Shown here: in pieces, positions 51,650 through 60,882 of the stretch
How the letters are laid out: every line of letters starts with the position of its first letter
How positions within the stretch are numbered: position 1 is the stretch's first letter
NCBI GenBank assembly: GCA_023433465.1
Contig: JAEZCR010000126.1
Location: forward strand, 1-64,000
From: Pseudomonadota bacterium
Lineage (GTDB): Bacteria; Pseudomonadota; Gammaproteobacteria; Steroidobacterales; Steroidobacteraceae
Direction: 5' to 3'
Length of the DNA stretch: 64,000 bases
Translations under genes and position numbers: made by a program
Notes under the pieces: model-generated
The model's database searches: none
What the model was told of the DNA's origin: nothing
The model's input: the letters and a program-made list of their open reading frames with translations, nothing else

Positions 51650-53248
51650 TCATCGATTCCACCGCGACACGACGAACCGAAGCCTGCCGGCGATACCCGG
51701 CGAACGTGGTGGCGAGGCATCGCCGGTCGCGAAGTCGAATGTCAGCACCGCCGATCCGTTGTCGAGCTGATCTATCTGGTCCGGCGGCACGGGCTTGGAC
51801 GATTGACCGACGTCGTGACGTTGCCAGTTGTACGTCACCTTCCACTTAGCCTTGTCCGTCGCCGGTGGCGTCATCTCGACGACGATGGAATCGCGGAACA
51901 AGCTTTCACCCTCGTAGTGGCGATTCGGCCAGAACTTCTTGTTGACTTCATAGTCGGGAACGCGCGCGGCGAGCGTCAGGGAATACGCGAGCGTGGGGCG
52001 GGTGTTGTCGACCTTGTACCGCTTCGCGAGGAATGCGGACGATAGATAGATGCTCTCCGGCTTCTTGTCCGTGGCGCGCCGGAGAGTGGCGTGGTCCCTG
52101 ACGGCCACCGAGTCTTCTTCAGCGGTGCGCCTGGTCAGGAACCATCGCTTGCCGCGCGGCGCGGCCAGCACTTCGAATTGATACAGCGCCGCCAGCTCGC
52201 CCTTCTCATCCGCCTCTTCCAGCTCCTGCGGCACGGACACATGCGTGACGTCCAGCCACATGTCGATGCGCAGATCGCCGAACAGGAAACGAACGAGGTT
52301 CTGGTACGCCTCCTCGCTGTTCACGATGCCATAACGCCCGGAGTGCGAGCGGTACGCGTAGGCCGTCGCGCAGGGTTCGGAAAATTTGCCCGCCGCATCC
52401 ACGCCCCACACGGATGCGTTCGCCACGCGCACGAGCCCGTCGCTACCGTTGCCCGCGAACGTGCGCGATAGTCCGGCCGCGACGTCATAGTCGCCGCGGT
52501 TCGTGCCCACCATGCAGAAGATCTTGCGCGACGGAAAAGCTTCCTCCGGCATCCAGTCGACACGCTTGGTCTTCTTGTACAGGGACTCGAGGTTCAGGTA
52601 CTTCGCCATGCGCTCGCGGTTGAAGTTGTCCACGTCGTTGAGGCTCAACCAGCCAGGCACGTTGACGCCCGCGATATCGATGCCGTTGTGAGGCGTCGCA
52701 TAGGTGAAGTACTTGTCCACGCAGGCTCGAGCCGCCGCGGTGCCGAACTTCGCGTTCTGCAGGAACGCGCGGCAGACGAGGCCGCCCATCGAGTGGGCTA
52801 CGAGGTAACAACGAAAGTCCTTGGCCTTCACCCCGTTGGCCGGATTCGCCACGACCAGGTCGCGAACGCGCAGGATCAGATCGTTGAGCCCCTGCGCGAA
52901 TTCCTCGATGGGCCGCGTCTTTCCATCACCGAAGATGCTCGATGAAGAATCGTAGTAACGGTAGATGACCACCGACCTTCGGTCGATCTCGCCGTCCCAG
53001 TCGGGGTCGAGGATGTCCAAGCCCTCCTGGTAAACGTCGGAATAGCCGTAGTCGCTGCCGAGCCTCACGAGCGGCGACTCGAACATGAGCTTGCGAGGCA
53101 CCCTGTTCTGGCTGGGCGTGGCGCGCACGATCGTGGAGCCGATGTTGAACCCACAGAAAGGATCCGCCGTCGTTTCGTCGATCTCCTTCTGCGACATCGC
53201 GTAACCGCGAACATAGATGATGGGCCAGTACTTGTTGTTCTCGTCCAT
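51650..53248 (-). CDS. Alpha/beta-hydrolase, lipase-like, without signal peptide
   Basis: This 532-residue protein opens WPIIYVRGYAMSQ (oxyanion strand of lipases), has the nucleophile elbow VAHSMGGLVCRAFL, and the following YFTYATPHNGIDIAGV, as in PGAP1/LCAT-like lipases. A late Ser/His-rich region (YAYRSHSGRYGIVN) holds the candidate His. Residues 330-532 form a beta-rich C-terminal domain (KWKVTYNWQRHDVG). There is no leader, so it should act in the cytoplasm, which is unusual for a lipase and reminiscent of effector phospholipases. AGAGG precedes the ATG. Confidence 0.72.
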   Translation of the reverse strand: MDENNKYWPIIYVRGYAMSQKEIDETTADPFCGFNIGSTIVRATPSQNRVPRKLMFESPLVRLGSDYGYSDVYQEGLDILDPDWDGEIDRRSVVIYRYYDSSSSIFGDGKTRPIEEFAQGLNDLILRVRDLVVANPANGVKAKDFRCYLVAHSMGGLVCRAFLQNAKFGTAAARACVDKYFTYATPHNGIDIAGVNVPGWLSLNDVDNFNRERMAKYLNLESLYKKTKRVDWMPEEAFPSRKIFCMVGTNRGDYDVAAGLSRTFAGNGSDGLVRVANASVWGVDAAGKFSEPCATAYAYRSHSGRYGIVNSEEAYQNLVRFLFGDLRIDMWLDVTHVSVPQELEEADEKGELAALYQFEVLAAPRGKRWFLTRRTAEEDSVAVRDHATLRRATDKKPESIYLSSAFLAKRYKVDNTRPTLAYSLTLAARVPDYEVNKKFWPNRHYEGESLFRDSIVVEMTPPATDKAKWKVTYNWQRHDVGQSSKPVPPDQIDQLDNGSAVLTFDFATGDASPPRSPGIAGRLRFVVSRWNR

Positions 53249-53283
53249 GGGGGCCTCTGATCGGTGAAGGGGTTAGTAGAGCC

Positions 53284-53311
53284 TTGAGCTTCGAGGCTGT
53301 CAAACTACAAT
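53284..53311 (+). promoter_or_regulatory. Sigma-70-type promoter of the XRE-2TM gene
   Basis: TTGAGC (53284-53289) and TACAAT (53306-53311) are separated by 16 bases in the divergent gap between the lipase and the XRE gene. The -10 overlaps an AAACTAC word at 53302. Confidence 0.55.
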
Positions 53312-53439
53312 CGGTGTGCTGACGAACACCGTGAAATCCGCCCGTCGCGCGAGATTGCGGGCAATTGTCGGTTCTGTCGGGTTCCTGACGTGTTTCAACC
53401 GTGAATCGCGATTCATTCTTCCGGGAGTCATCGAATCAA

Positions 53440-54189
53440 ATGACCACGATGGTGCGAAAACTGAGATTGCAGCGGGGCTGGACCCAGGAGCAGTTGGCGG
53501 AACTCAGCGGACTGAGCGTTCGCAGTATTCAACGCATCGAGCGCGGACAGGCGTGCAGCCTGGAGTCGCAGAACGCGTTGGCTGCCGTGTTCCAGGTCGA
53601 GCGTTCCGTGCTCGATCGCGTCGCGCCGGCCAACAACCCACCGCTGGGAGCCGAAGAGGTCGCGGCGATCAGGGACATAAAGGGGCGGAGGGATTTCCTC
53701 AGTCACGTATTTCTTTACCTCCTCGTCGTCATGGCTGCGGGCGTCGTCTTTGGGTTCGAGCGTCCGTCGCTGCTCTGTGGGGCGATCGGATGGGGGATCG
53801 GAGTCGTGGCGCACGGCCTTGCGGCCCTCGAAGTCCTCAGCCTTTTCGATGCTGGATGGGAAGCAAGAGAGTTCGAGAGACGCGTGGGTCGGAGTCTGGG
53901 CGTAGCCCCCGCGAGGCGGGGATTCAATCACTCCATTTATCTTGAAGTCCGGAGGATCGCGATGAAGTTGTCAGCGGGTATGAGTTCGACGGCGGCGCTG
54001 GCCGGTATCGGCTTGTTGGCATGGGTGTCCTATGACGCAGGAAGCATCACGAACACGCTCGGGCTGCAGCCGTTCGTGAACGAGGCGGCGGTGGCCCTGG
54101 TATCGCTCTCGTTGGGGTCGTTCCTCGTGGTCTTCGGAATGTACTCATGGCGCAAGGCGAGGAAGGCGGCATCCGCGCAGATGGTTTGA
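53440..54189 (+). CDS. XRE-type HTH protein with 2TM domain and a further membrane region
   Basis: This 249-residue protein has an XRE helix-turn-helix (VRKLRLQRGWTQEQLAELSGLSVRSIQRIERGQ) at its N-terminus, then a 2TM unit (FLSHVFLYLLVVMAAGVVFGF, IGWGIGVVAHGLAAL) and two more helices (STAALAGIGLLAWVSY, AVALVSLSLGSFLVVFGMYSW). It is probably a membrane-anchored regulator. A GTG at 53401 would add 13 residues. It faces the lipase gene across the promoter. Confidence 0.8.
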   Translation: MTTMVRKLRLQRGWTQEQLAELSGLSVRSIQRIERGQACSLESQNALAAVFQVERSVLDRVAPANNPPLGAEEVAAIRDIKGRRDFLSHVFLYLLVVMAAGVVFGFERPSLLCGAIGWGIGVVAHGLAALEVLSLFDAGWEAREFERRVGRSLGVAPARRGFNHSIYLEVRRIAMKLSAGMSSTAALAGIGLLAWVSYDAGSITNTLGLQPFVNEAAVALVSLSLGSFLVVFGMYSWRKARKAASAQMV

Positions 54190-54214
54190 TAGCCCCACGC
54201 GCCGCGCGCCCGGC

Positions 54215-54220
54215 TAGAAT
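54215..54220 (+). promoter_or_regulatory. Candidate -10 box TAGAAT of the dienelactone-hydrolase gene
   Basis: TAGAAT lies 35 bases before the ATG at 54256. A TTGATA upstream is spaced too far (about 23 bases) to serve as its -35, so only the -10 is proposed. Confidence 0.3.
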
Positions 54221-54255
54221 CGACCCCCACCCCCTTTCCTCCTTGGGAGTCAGTC

Positions 54256-55092
54256 ATGTGTGAGCGCGATTCGAACGACGACATCCTTCGCGGCAGCGAG
54301 CTGCTTTCACGGCGCCATTTCGGCGCCCTGGGACTCGGCGCGTCGCTGGCCGCGATGCTGCCCAAGGTCGCGGGGGCCGCGGAAGTCTCGGAATCCGAGG
54401 TGGAAATCAAGACTCCCGACGGTGTCTGCGATGCGCACTTCGTGCATCCGGCCAAAGCCACTGCCGCGGTGCTGGTGTGGCCCGACATCTTCGGACTTCG
54501 CCCCGCGTTCCGTGCGATGGGCAAGCGGCTTGCGGAGTCCGGATATGCGGTCCTCACGGTCAATCCCTTCTATCGTTCCCTGAAGGGGCAGCCCGCCAGC
54601 CGCGACGATGCGTTCAAGTTCGCGCGCGCGCTCAGCCCCGCCACGCACGTGCTGGATGCCAAGAGCTTCGTCGACTGGCTGGACGAGCAGAAGGCGGTAG
54701 ATAGGAAGCGCAAGATCGGCACCACCGGTTACTGCATGGGCGGTCCCATCGTGTTCCGCACCGCCGCATCGCTGCCGGAGCGAATCGGCGCCGGTTGCTC
54801 GTTCCATGGCGGTGGTTTGACCACGACGAACGAGGACAGTCCGCACCTGCTGATTCCGAAGATGAAGGCCAGCATGCTGGTCGCGATCGCGGACAACGAC
54901 GATCAGAAGGACCCGACCTCGAAGGACATCCTGCGCAAGGCGTTCGACGACGCGAAGGTGACCGCGGAGATCGAGGTGTACAAGGGTGCGAACCACGGCT
55001 GGATGCCGCCGGATTCGCAGAACCACAACGCGGAAGCGGCCGAGAAGGGCTGGGAGCGCAAGCTGGCGCTGTTCAAGAAGGCGCTGGCGTAA
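54256..55092 (+). CDS. Dienelactone-hydrolase-family enzyme with Tat-like leader
   Basis: The 278-residue protein has SRRHFGALGLGASLAAMLPKVAGA as an export leader. DLH motifs: VLVWPDIFGLRPAFRAM, the Cys nucleophile in GTTGYCMGGPIV, Asp in AIADNDDQKDP and His in KGANHGWMPPDS. DLH-type enzymes open dienelactones or hydrolyse esters. GGGAG precedes the ATG. GTAGATAG at 54697 lies in frame as Val-Asp-Arg. It is followed 55 bases later by a VOC gene. Confidence 0.85.
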   Translation: MCERDSNDDILRGSELLSRRHFGALGLGASLAAMLPKVAGAAEVSESEVEIKTPDGVCDAHFVHPAKATAAVLVWPDIFGLRPAFRAMGKRLAESGYAVLTVNPFYRSLKGQPASRDDAFKFARALSPATHVLDAKSFVDWLDEQKAVDRKRKIGTTGYCMGGPIVFRTAASLPERIGAGCSFHGGGLTTTNEDSPHLLIPKMKASMLVAIADNDDQKDPTSKDILRKAFDDAKVTAEIEVYKGANHGWMPPDSQNHNAEAAEKGWERKLALFKKALA

Positions 55093-55147
55093 GGCACCGC
55101 ACGGGCCGACGATTGCGGGCCGACTCGCGACACGCAAGTATGCGCGC

Positions 55148-55492
55148 ATGAAAGTGAATCACCTGCACCTCATGGTGCCGGACGTGCCCGCGGCCGTCGG
55201 CTTCTTCGAGAAATACTTCGATCTGCGCAAGGCCGGCGGCAACGCCGGCCTCACCGTGCTGCTCGACGACGATGGATTCGTGCTCACACTGATGAAGACC
55301 GGCTCTCGTTCGCGCAGGGGGTATCCCGAGAACTTTCACGTCGGCTTCTTCGTCCGGGATGAAGAGCGTGTGAACGCGATTCATCGCCGCATGCGCGATG
55401 ATGGCCTCGATGTGGGCGAGCCGCGCCGCGAGCATGCGTACTCCTTTTATGTTCCCGCGCCGGGCGGATTCCTCGTCGAGGTCGGCGCGTAG
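55148..55492 (+). CDS. VOC-family (glyoxalase-like) protein
   Basis: This 114-residue single-domain protein has VNHLHLMVPDVPAAVGFFEKYFDL, ENFHVGFFVRDEERV and YSFYVPAPGGFLVEV. These are the beta-alpha-beta-beta-beta pattern and metal-site strands (His, Glu) of the VOC superfamily. Substrate not predictable. It lies between a DLH-type hydrolase and an epimerase on the same strand with gaps of 55 and 15 bases, so an operon is likely. The stop codon overlaps a GTAGTTT word. Confidence 0.82.
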   Translation: MKVNHLHLMVPDVPAAVGFFEKYFDLRKAGGNAGLTVLLDDDGFVLTLMKTGSRSRRGYPENFHVGFFVRDEERVNAIHRRMRDDGLDVGEPRREHAYSFYVPAPGGFLVEVGA

Positions 55493-55507
55493 TTTGGGTC
55501 AGGCCAG

Positions 55508-56479
55508 ATGAAGATCCTCGTAACAGGAAGCTCTGGCCACCTGGGCGAAGCGCTCATGCGCACTCTGCCTGCGCTCGGTCATGAAGCGTTCGGCGTCGAC
55601 GTGCTGCCCTCACCCTTCACGCATGCGACCGGATCGATCGCCGATCGCGCACTCGTGGACGAGTGCATGCGTGGGGTCGACGTCGTGCTCCATGCGGCCA
55701 CGTTGCACAAGCCACACGTCGCCACGCACTCGCGCCAGGCATTCGTGGACACGAACGTCACCGGCACGCTGAACCTGCTCGAGGCCGCCGTTGCCAACAA
55801 GGTGCGCGCGTTCATCTTCACCAGCACCACGAGCACGTTCGGCGATGCGCTCACGCCGCCGCGCGGCGCGCCGGCCGCGTGGATCACGGAAGAAGTGGTG
55901 CCGCAGCCCAAGAACATCTACGGCGTGACCAAGACCGCGGCGGAGGATCTCTGCAAGCTGTTCCACCGCAACCACAAACTACCCTGCCTCGTGTTGCGCA
56001 CGTCGCGCTTCTTTCCCGAGGAGGACGACGTCCCCGAGCGCGCCGCGGCGTTCGAGGATGCCAACCTCAAGATCAACGAGCTGTTGTATCGGCGTGTGGA
56101 CGTGGAAGACGTGGTGAGTTCGCACCTGCTCGCGATGACGCGCGCGCCGGAGCTGGGATTCGACAAGTTCATCATTTCAGCGACGTCGCCGTTCACGCAC
56201 GAGGATCTGGCGGAGCTCGGGCGTGATGCCCCCGCGGTGCTGACGCGTCGCGTGCCGGAATATGCCGCCGTCTATGCGGCGCGCGGCTGGAAGATGCTGC
56301 CGACCCTCGATCGCGTGTATGTGAATGTCCGCGCGAGGAAGAAGTTAGGCTGGAAGCCGGTGCACGACTTTCACGCGGCGCTGAGGCGCGCCGCGGCGAA
56401 CGAGGACATCCGCAGCGAGCTCGCGCGGGAAATCGGATACAAGGGATACCATCGAAAGCTCGATCGGGTGGTGGGCTGA
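55508..56479 (+). CDS. NAD-dependent epimerase/dehydratase
   Basis: The 323-residue extended SDR starts KILVTGSSGHLGEALMRTL (GxxGxxG NAD site), has VVLHAATLHKPHVATHS, FIFTSTTSTFGD with Ser/Thr, and YGVTKTAAEDLCKLF (YxxxK). The C-terminus ends KKLGWKPVHDFHAALRRA, as in sugar-nucleotide epimerases. AAACTAC at 55976 encodes Lys-Leu-Pro. Cytoplasmic; substrate probably a nucleotide sugar, not certain. It ends in a convergent gap before the PhoD-type gene. Confidence 0.85.
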   Translation: MKILVTGSSGHLGEALMRTLPALGHEAFGVDVLPSPFTHATGSIADRALVDECMRGVDVVLHAATLHKPHVATHSRQAFVDTNVTGTLNLLEAAVANKVRAFIFTSTTSTFGDALTPPRGAPAAWITEEVVPQPKNIYGVTKTAAEDLCKLFHRNHKLPCLVLRTSRFFPEEDDVPERAAAFEDANLKINELLYRRVDVEDVVSSHLLAMTRAPELGFDKFIISATSPFTHEDLAELGRDAPAVLTRRVPEYAAVYAARGWKMLPTLDRVYVNVRARKKLGWKPVHDFHAALRRAAANEDIRSELAREIGYKGYHRKLDRVVG

Positions 56480-56569
56480 AGATCGTGATCTTGACCTTCT
56501 GAGACTTCGTACAGCCCGATTGACCGATCGCGAAGTACGCCGGTCTCGCGCAGGTCGCGACACTCGGTA

Positions 56570-58603
56570 TCAGATCGAGTATTCCGCGTCCCCTTCGACG
56601 ATCGACTGCACGAGCTCGGGTGGTTTCCCGGCTTTCCACAGGTTCGCTCGGTGCCGCACGCGATACCGCAACGGCCCTCCGTCCGCCGCCTCACAACGCT
56701 CGAACGGCACGGGTATGCAGACGAACTCGGTCTCCAACCAGTCCGCCGTCGCGGTGACCAGGCCGTACCCGTGCCCGCCGAAATCCACGAACTTCAGATG
56801 CGGCGCGACCGCCGGGTTGTGAAGCTTGCGCGCCTCCGCCGCGCTGGCTTGCGACAACGCCAGCGCCGCGCGCACTCCATGCAGCATCGTGTAGTTGAAT
56901 GCGGGAATCTCATGACGCTCGCCGGCGTAGTACAGCGCCCGCAGCGGGTGGTCAGGCTTGATGATGCGATCCATCAGCTCGGCGAGCCCCTGCGCCGAGA
57001 CGGACCCCGTGACGAACTCGACGCCCACCGGATCGAAGGCGCGCGGCGGAAGATCGGCGGAAGTCAGCCCGGCCCAGAACGAGTGCTTGTCTCCCGCCAC
57101 GATCGCGAGCCCGATCACTCCCTTCCTGCGCAGCTCGTCGTAGATCAGCGCATGCTCGGCGTAGTAGCCGCCGTTCGCCAGCGCAAAACCCGTTCCCGGC
57201 CACTTCGGCCCCATCCCCTCGGGCAAGTTGCCGAGATCCGTCCGCCACGAAAGCGTGCCGAACGAGTGACCCCAGACCTTCCATGGCGCCTGGCTCGCGG
57301 TCAGCCGCTCGATGAGCCACGCTCGCTGCCTCGGTCCGAGATAGGTCTGCATGGGCTGATCGACGCCCGGATTCGGAATGTCCTTGCCATCGAACCGCAG
57401 CGTCGCGGGCGGCTTTCCACCGTTCGCCGCGCGGCCATCATCGATGATCCGCGCCGTGTCCTCGTCGATGAACATCGGGAACCCGGCTGGCGCCACCGGC
57501 GAGCCGGCCGCGTCGGCAATCTTGTACGAGCGGTTGTCGGTGAGGATCAGCTCCGCGTTGCGGCCATAACGGAACGCGCGGTAGATAGTCAGGCTTTCGA
57601 CGGCCGCCGCGTTGTCGGCGCCCAGCCCAAAACCGTCTTCGTCGAACTCCGTGATCGGCGTGTTCTTGACCGCGGGCGCCTCGAAGCGGTCGCGGTTCGC
57701 GCCGGGCCTGGCGACCCGCGCCGGCTGGAATTCCCACCACGCCTGGTTGGCCGCGACCTTCGTGGCCTGCGCGGCGCGCACCTCGCCGCCGAAGACCTGG
57801 ATGCTCTGGAATCCCTGCCACGAGAACTCGTGGTTGTCCCACACCGGCACGAACGGCCAGCGGGCGCGCGCGTCCTGCAGATCGGGATCCGTAAGATAGG
57901 CGCGGTACACGGTGCGGTAATCGGCGAGGGTCACGGGCAGGTGGTAGTCGCGGAACTTGTCGCCGTCGGGATACTTGAACAACGGGCGCAGGCGACGGCC
58001 GCGGTACTTGCCCTCCGGCATCTCGTCCGCGTAGTTGACCACCTCGTAGATGAAGTCCCCGAGGTGCAACACGAAGCCTATCTGTTCGGCGCGCGGGCGG
58101 CGCTCGTCCTCGTAGATCATGCGGCGATACGCGTTCGCGGCGCCGATCGTCATGTCCTGGCAACTCACGAACGTGAAGCGCACCGGGCGCGCGTCGCGCT
58201 CACCCGGCGCGGTGAGTGTGCGGCCGATGCGGCTGCCGTCCCCATCCGCGTCCGTGAAGCGATACCAATATTCGCTGGCGGGCTTGAGCCCGGCCGCCAT
58301 GAAGCGGCAGGTCCAGTCCGTGTCGGCGGTGACCTCGGCCGTGCCGCGCACCACCACGTTGCGAAATGCCTGGTCCTTCGCGACTTCCACCGTTAGTAGA
58401 TAGGCCGCGCGCGAGTCGCCCTTGGCCGGCTGACGGCGTGTCCACAAAATGACACTGTCCGGCGCAGGATCCCCCGAGGCAACTCCCTGCGGATACAGGT
58501 CACGGCGCTCGCGCCACGTCGGCGCCGCGGCGCGCCCCTTCCCGAACGCAAGCACGGCGCCAGCGGCGGCCGCGGACTCGGCGAACTGTCTGCGGGTCAG
58601 CAT
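56570..58603 (-). CDS. PhoD-type alkaline phosphatase/phosphodiesterase, Tat-exported
   Basis: This 677-residue protein starts MLTRRQFAESAAAAGAVLAFG. The N-terminal domain holds PQGVASGDPAPDSVILWTRR, typical of PhoD. The metal-binding core has FTFVSCQDMTIGA, VLHLGDFIYEVV, FVPVWDNHEFSWQG, VWGHSFGTLSW and IVAGDKHSFWAGL. PhoD enzymes use Ca and Fe to cleave phosphomono- and diesters outside the cell. No Pho box was recognised upstream. Two GTAGATAG words lie in it (57581, 58396). Confidence 0.88.
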   Translation of the reverse strand: MLTRRQFAESAAAAGAVLAFGKGRAAAPTWRERRDLYPQGVASGDPAPDSVILWTRRQPAKGDSRAAYLLTVEVAKDQAFRNVVVRGTAEVTADTDWTCRFMAAGLKPASEYWYRFTDADGDGSRIGRTLTAPGERDARPVRFTFVSCQDMTIGAANAYRRMIYEDERRPRAEQIGFVLHLGDFIYEVVNYADEMPEGKYRGRRLRPLFKYPDGDKFRDYHLPVTLADYRTVYRAYLTDPDLQDARARWPFVPVWDNHEFSWQGFQSIQVFGGEVRAAQATKVAANQAWWEFQPARVARPGANRDRFEAPAVKNTPITEFDEDGFGLGADNAAAVESLTIYRAFRYGRNAELILTDNRSYKIADAAGSPVAPAGFPMFIDEDTARIIDDGRAANGGKPPATLRFDGKDIPNPGVDQPMQTYLGPRQRAWLIERLTASQAPWKVWGHSFGTLSWRTDLGNLPEGMGPKWPGTGFALANGGYYAEHALIYDELRRKGVIGLAIVAGDKHSFWAGLTSADLPPRAFDPVGVEFVTGSVSAQGLAELMDRIIKPDHPLRALYYAGERHEIPAFNYTMLHGVRAALALSQASAAEARKLHNPAVAPHLKFVDFGGHGYGLVTATADWLETEFVCIPVPFERCEAADGGPLRYRVRHRANLWKAGKPPELVQSIVEGDAEYSI

Positions 58604-58728
58604 CGGGACATGATGCGGCGAACACCCGTCCGCGCCCATCGGTTCATCGCACGGCTGGGCGAATTCACGTTCGAGTCGGGGCGACGGCGCGATAGGCTTG
58701 AGCCCAGAAATTTCCTGCAGGAGCCTCC

Positions 58729-60822
58729 ATGTCCGTCACGAGCCGTTCCCTCATGTCGATGTCCGTCGCCGCAGCCGTGCTGCTGGCGCTCGCGGGCTGC
58801 CAGCGCGCCGACGAGAAGAAAGCCGCCGCGCCAGCCGCCTGGACGCTCGACGAAAGCAAACTGCAGCAACCGATCCGTTTCGCCGCGGCGGATCTGGACG
58901 CGGAACAGAACGCGTGCAAGGACCTGGGAGCTTACGCGAACAGCAAGTGGCTGGCGGCCAACGAAATCCCCGCGGATGAGCCGGCCTGGGGTGCATTCGT
59001 CGTACTGCACAACCGTTCGCTGGGTGTGCGTCAGCAACTCGCCGAGCGCATCGCCGCCGAGCCCAATGCAACCGGCATCGACAAGATCATCGGTGATTTC
59101 TGGGCGACGGGCATGGACGAGCAGAAGCTCAACGAGGCGGGACTCGCCCCGCTCGAGAGTCGCCTGGCCGCCATCGACGCGCTCACCGACGGTCCTTCCA
59201 TCGCGGAGCATCTGCGGACGATCGCCGCGGCCGGCGAGAACCCGCTGTTCGCATTCGGTGCGGAACCGGATTTCAAGAACTCCACGATGAACATCGCGTC
59301 GGCCTTCCAGGGTGGCCTGGGACTGCCCGACTCGACTTACTACTCGCTCGCGGACAAGAAGCCGATCCGCGATGCGTACGTGAAGCACATCGCGAAGCTG
59401 TTCGAGCTCGCGGGCACGCCGGCCGACGAGGCCGCGAAGCAGGCGGCCACCGTGCTGGCGTTCGAGACGCGCCTGGCCAAGGTGTCGAAGTCGAGCGAGC
59501 AGCTCTCGCGCGACGTGGAGCTCTACTACCACCCCATCAAGATGTCCGAAGCGGACAAGCTGTCGCCCAACTTCCCGTGGACGAAGTTCTTCGAGTCGCA
59601 GAAGGTCGCGACTCCGGAGTGGTTCTCGCTGGGGATCCCGGCCTTCCACCAGGAAGTGAGCAGGATGATCTCGGACATCCCGGTGGCGCACTGGAGGAAT
59701 TACCTTCGCTTCAAACTACTGGACGACGCCTCCCCCTATCTGAGCGAGGCATTCGTCAACGAGAGCTTCGATTTCTACGGCAAGACGCTGCAGGGCCGGA
59801 AGGAACAGCGGCCACGCTGGAAGCGCGTCCTCAACATGATCGAGACGTCCGTCGGCGAAGCGATGGGACAGCGCTACGTGGAAGTCGCGTTCCCGGCCTC
59901 TTCGAAGGCGCAGATGGAGCAGCTCGTCGACAACCTGCGCGCCGCTTTGAAGACACGCATCGAGAATCTTTCATGGATGACGGACGCCACGAAGAAGAAG
60001 GCCATGGAGAAGTGGGCCGCGTTCAACACCAAGATCGGCTACCCCGACAAGTGGCGCGACTGGACGGGCCTGACTACCAGCCGTGACAGCCTGTACGGCA
60101 ATTTCGCTGCGGCGAAGGCTTTCAACTACCGCTGGACCCTCGACAAGATCGGGCAGCCCGTCGACAAGAACGAATGGGGCATGACGCCGCAGACCATCAA
60201 CGCCTACTACAATCCTCAGCACAACGAAATCGTGTTTCCCGCGGCGATCCTGCAGCCGCCTTTCTTCGATCCGCAGGCGGACGATGCGCTGAACTACGGC
60301 GCCATCGGCATGGTGATCGGTCACGAGCTGATTCATGGCTATGACGACCAGGGCTCGCGCTTCGGGCCGTCGGGGAATTTCGAGCAGTGGTGGACGAAGG
60401 AAGACGCCGCGAGCTTCGAGAAGCTGACCGGCAAACTGGTCGAACAGTACAACGGCTATACCGCCGCGCCCGGCCTCACCGAGAAGGTGAACGGCAATCT
60501 CACGCTTGGCGAGAACATCGCCGATCTCGGCGGACTCAGCGTGGCCTACGATGCGTTCCAGATGGCGGTGGCCGGCAAGCCCGATCCGATGATCGACGAC
60601 CTCACGCGCGATCAGCGCTTCTTCCTCGGCTTCGCCGCGGCCTGGCGCGAGAAGTACACGCCGGAGCTGACCAAACTGATCGTCGCCTCGGATCCGCATG
60701 CGCCGGGGGGCGTGCGCGCCAATGGCACGCCCACCAACATGGACGCGTTCGCCAAGGCGTTCGGGTGCAAGGAAGGCGATCCGATGGTCAACAGCGGCGA
60801 CAAGAAGGTCGTGATCTGGTGA
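58729..60822 (+). CDS. M13-family zinc metalloendopeptidase (neprilysin/PepO-like) lipoprotein
   Basis: This 697-residue protein has a lipoprotein leader (VAAAVLLALAGCQRAD). M13 motifs: VNAYYNP-like NAYYNPQHNEIVFPAAIL, the zinc site VIGHELIHGYDDQGS, and the second Glu in GENIADLGGLSVAYDAF; the C-terminus ends VIW as in PepO. It cleaves peptides up to moderate length at the cell surface. AAACTAC at 59713. A GGAGCC ahead of the ATG is the ribosome-binding site. Downstream is a strong hairpin. Confidence 0.93.
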   Translation: MSVTSRSLMSMSVAAAVLLALAGCQRADEKKAAAPAAWTLDESKLQQPIRFAAADLDAEQNACKDLGAYANSKWLAANEIPADEPAWGAFVVLHNRSLGVRQQLAERIAAEPNATGIDKIIGDFWATGMDEQKLNEAGLAPLESRLAAIDALTDGPSIAEHLRTIAAAGENPLFAFGAEPDFKNSTMNIASAFQGGLGLPDSTYYSLADKKPIRDAYVKHIAKLFELAGTPADEAAKQAATVLAFETRLAKVSKSSEQLSRDVELYYHPIKMSEADKLSPNFPWTKFFESQKVATPEWFSLGIPAFHQEVSRMISDIPVAHWRNYLRFKLLDDASPYLSEAFVNESFDFYGKTLQGRKEQRPRWKRVLNMIETSVGEAMGQRYVEVAFPASSKAQMEQLVDNLRAALKTRIENLSWMTDATKKKAMEKWAAFNTKIGYPDKWRDWTGLTTSRDSLYGNFAAAKAFNYRWTLDKIGQPVDKNEWGMTPQTINAYYNPQHNEIVFPAAILQPPFFDPQADDALNYGAIGMVIGHELIHGYDDQGSRFGPSGNFEQWWTKEDAASFEKLTGKLVEQYNGYTAAPGLTEKVNGNLTLGENIADLGGLSVAYDAFQMAVAGKPDPMIDDLTRDQRFFLGFAAAWREKYTPELTKLIVASDPHAPGGVRANGTPTNMDAFAKAFGCKEGDPMVNSGDKKVVIW

Positions 60823-60826
60823 CCGA

Positions 60827-60864
60827 CTCGCGGGCGCCTGGTCTGTCTACCAGGCGCTCGCGAG
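60827..60864. terminator. Strong hairpin between convergent genes
   Basis: CTCGCG-G-GCGCCTGGT pairs with ACCAGGCGC-T-CGCGAG over a CTGTCT loop, a 15-bp stem with one mismatch. It lies just after the M13 gene stop and ahead of the end of the convergent esterase. Confidence 0.75.
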
Positions 60865-60882
60865 CGTGGAGATCGATCGCGG

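Noticed and set aside
56479..56492. AAGATC-GT-GATCTT hairpin at the epimerase stop
   Set aside because: Only a 6-bp AT-containing stem with a 2-base loop, too weak to call a terminator.
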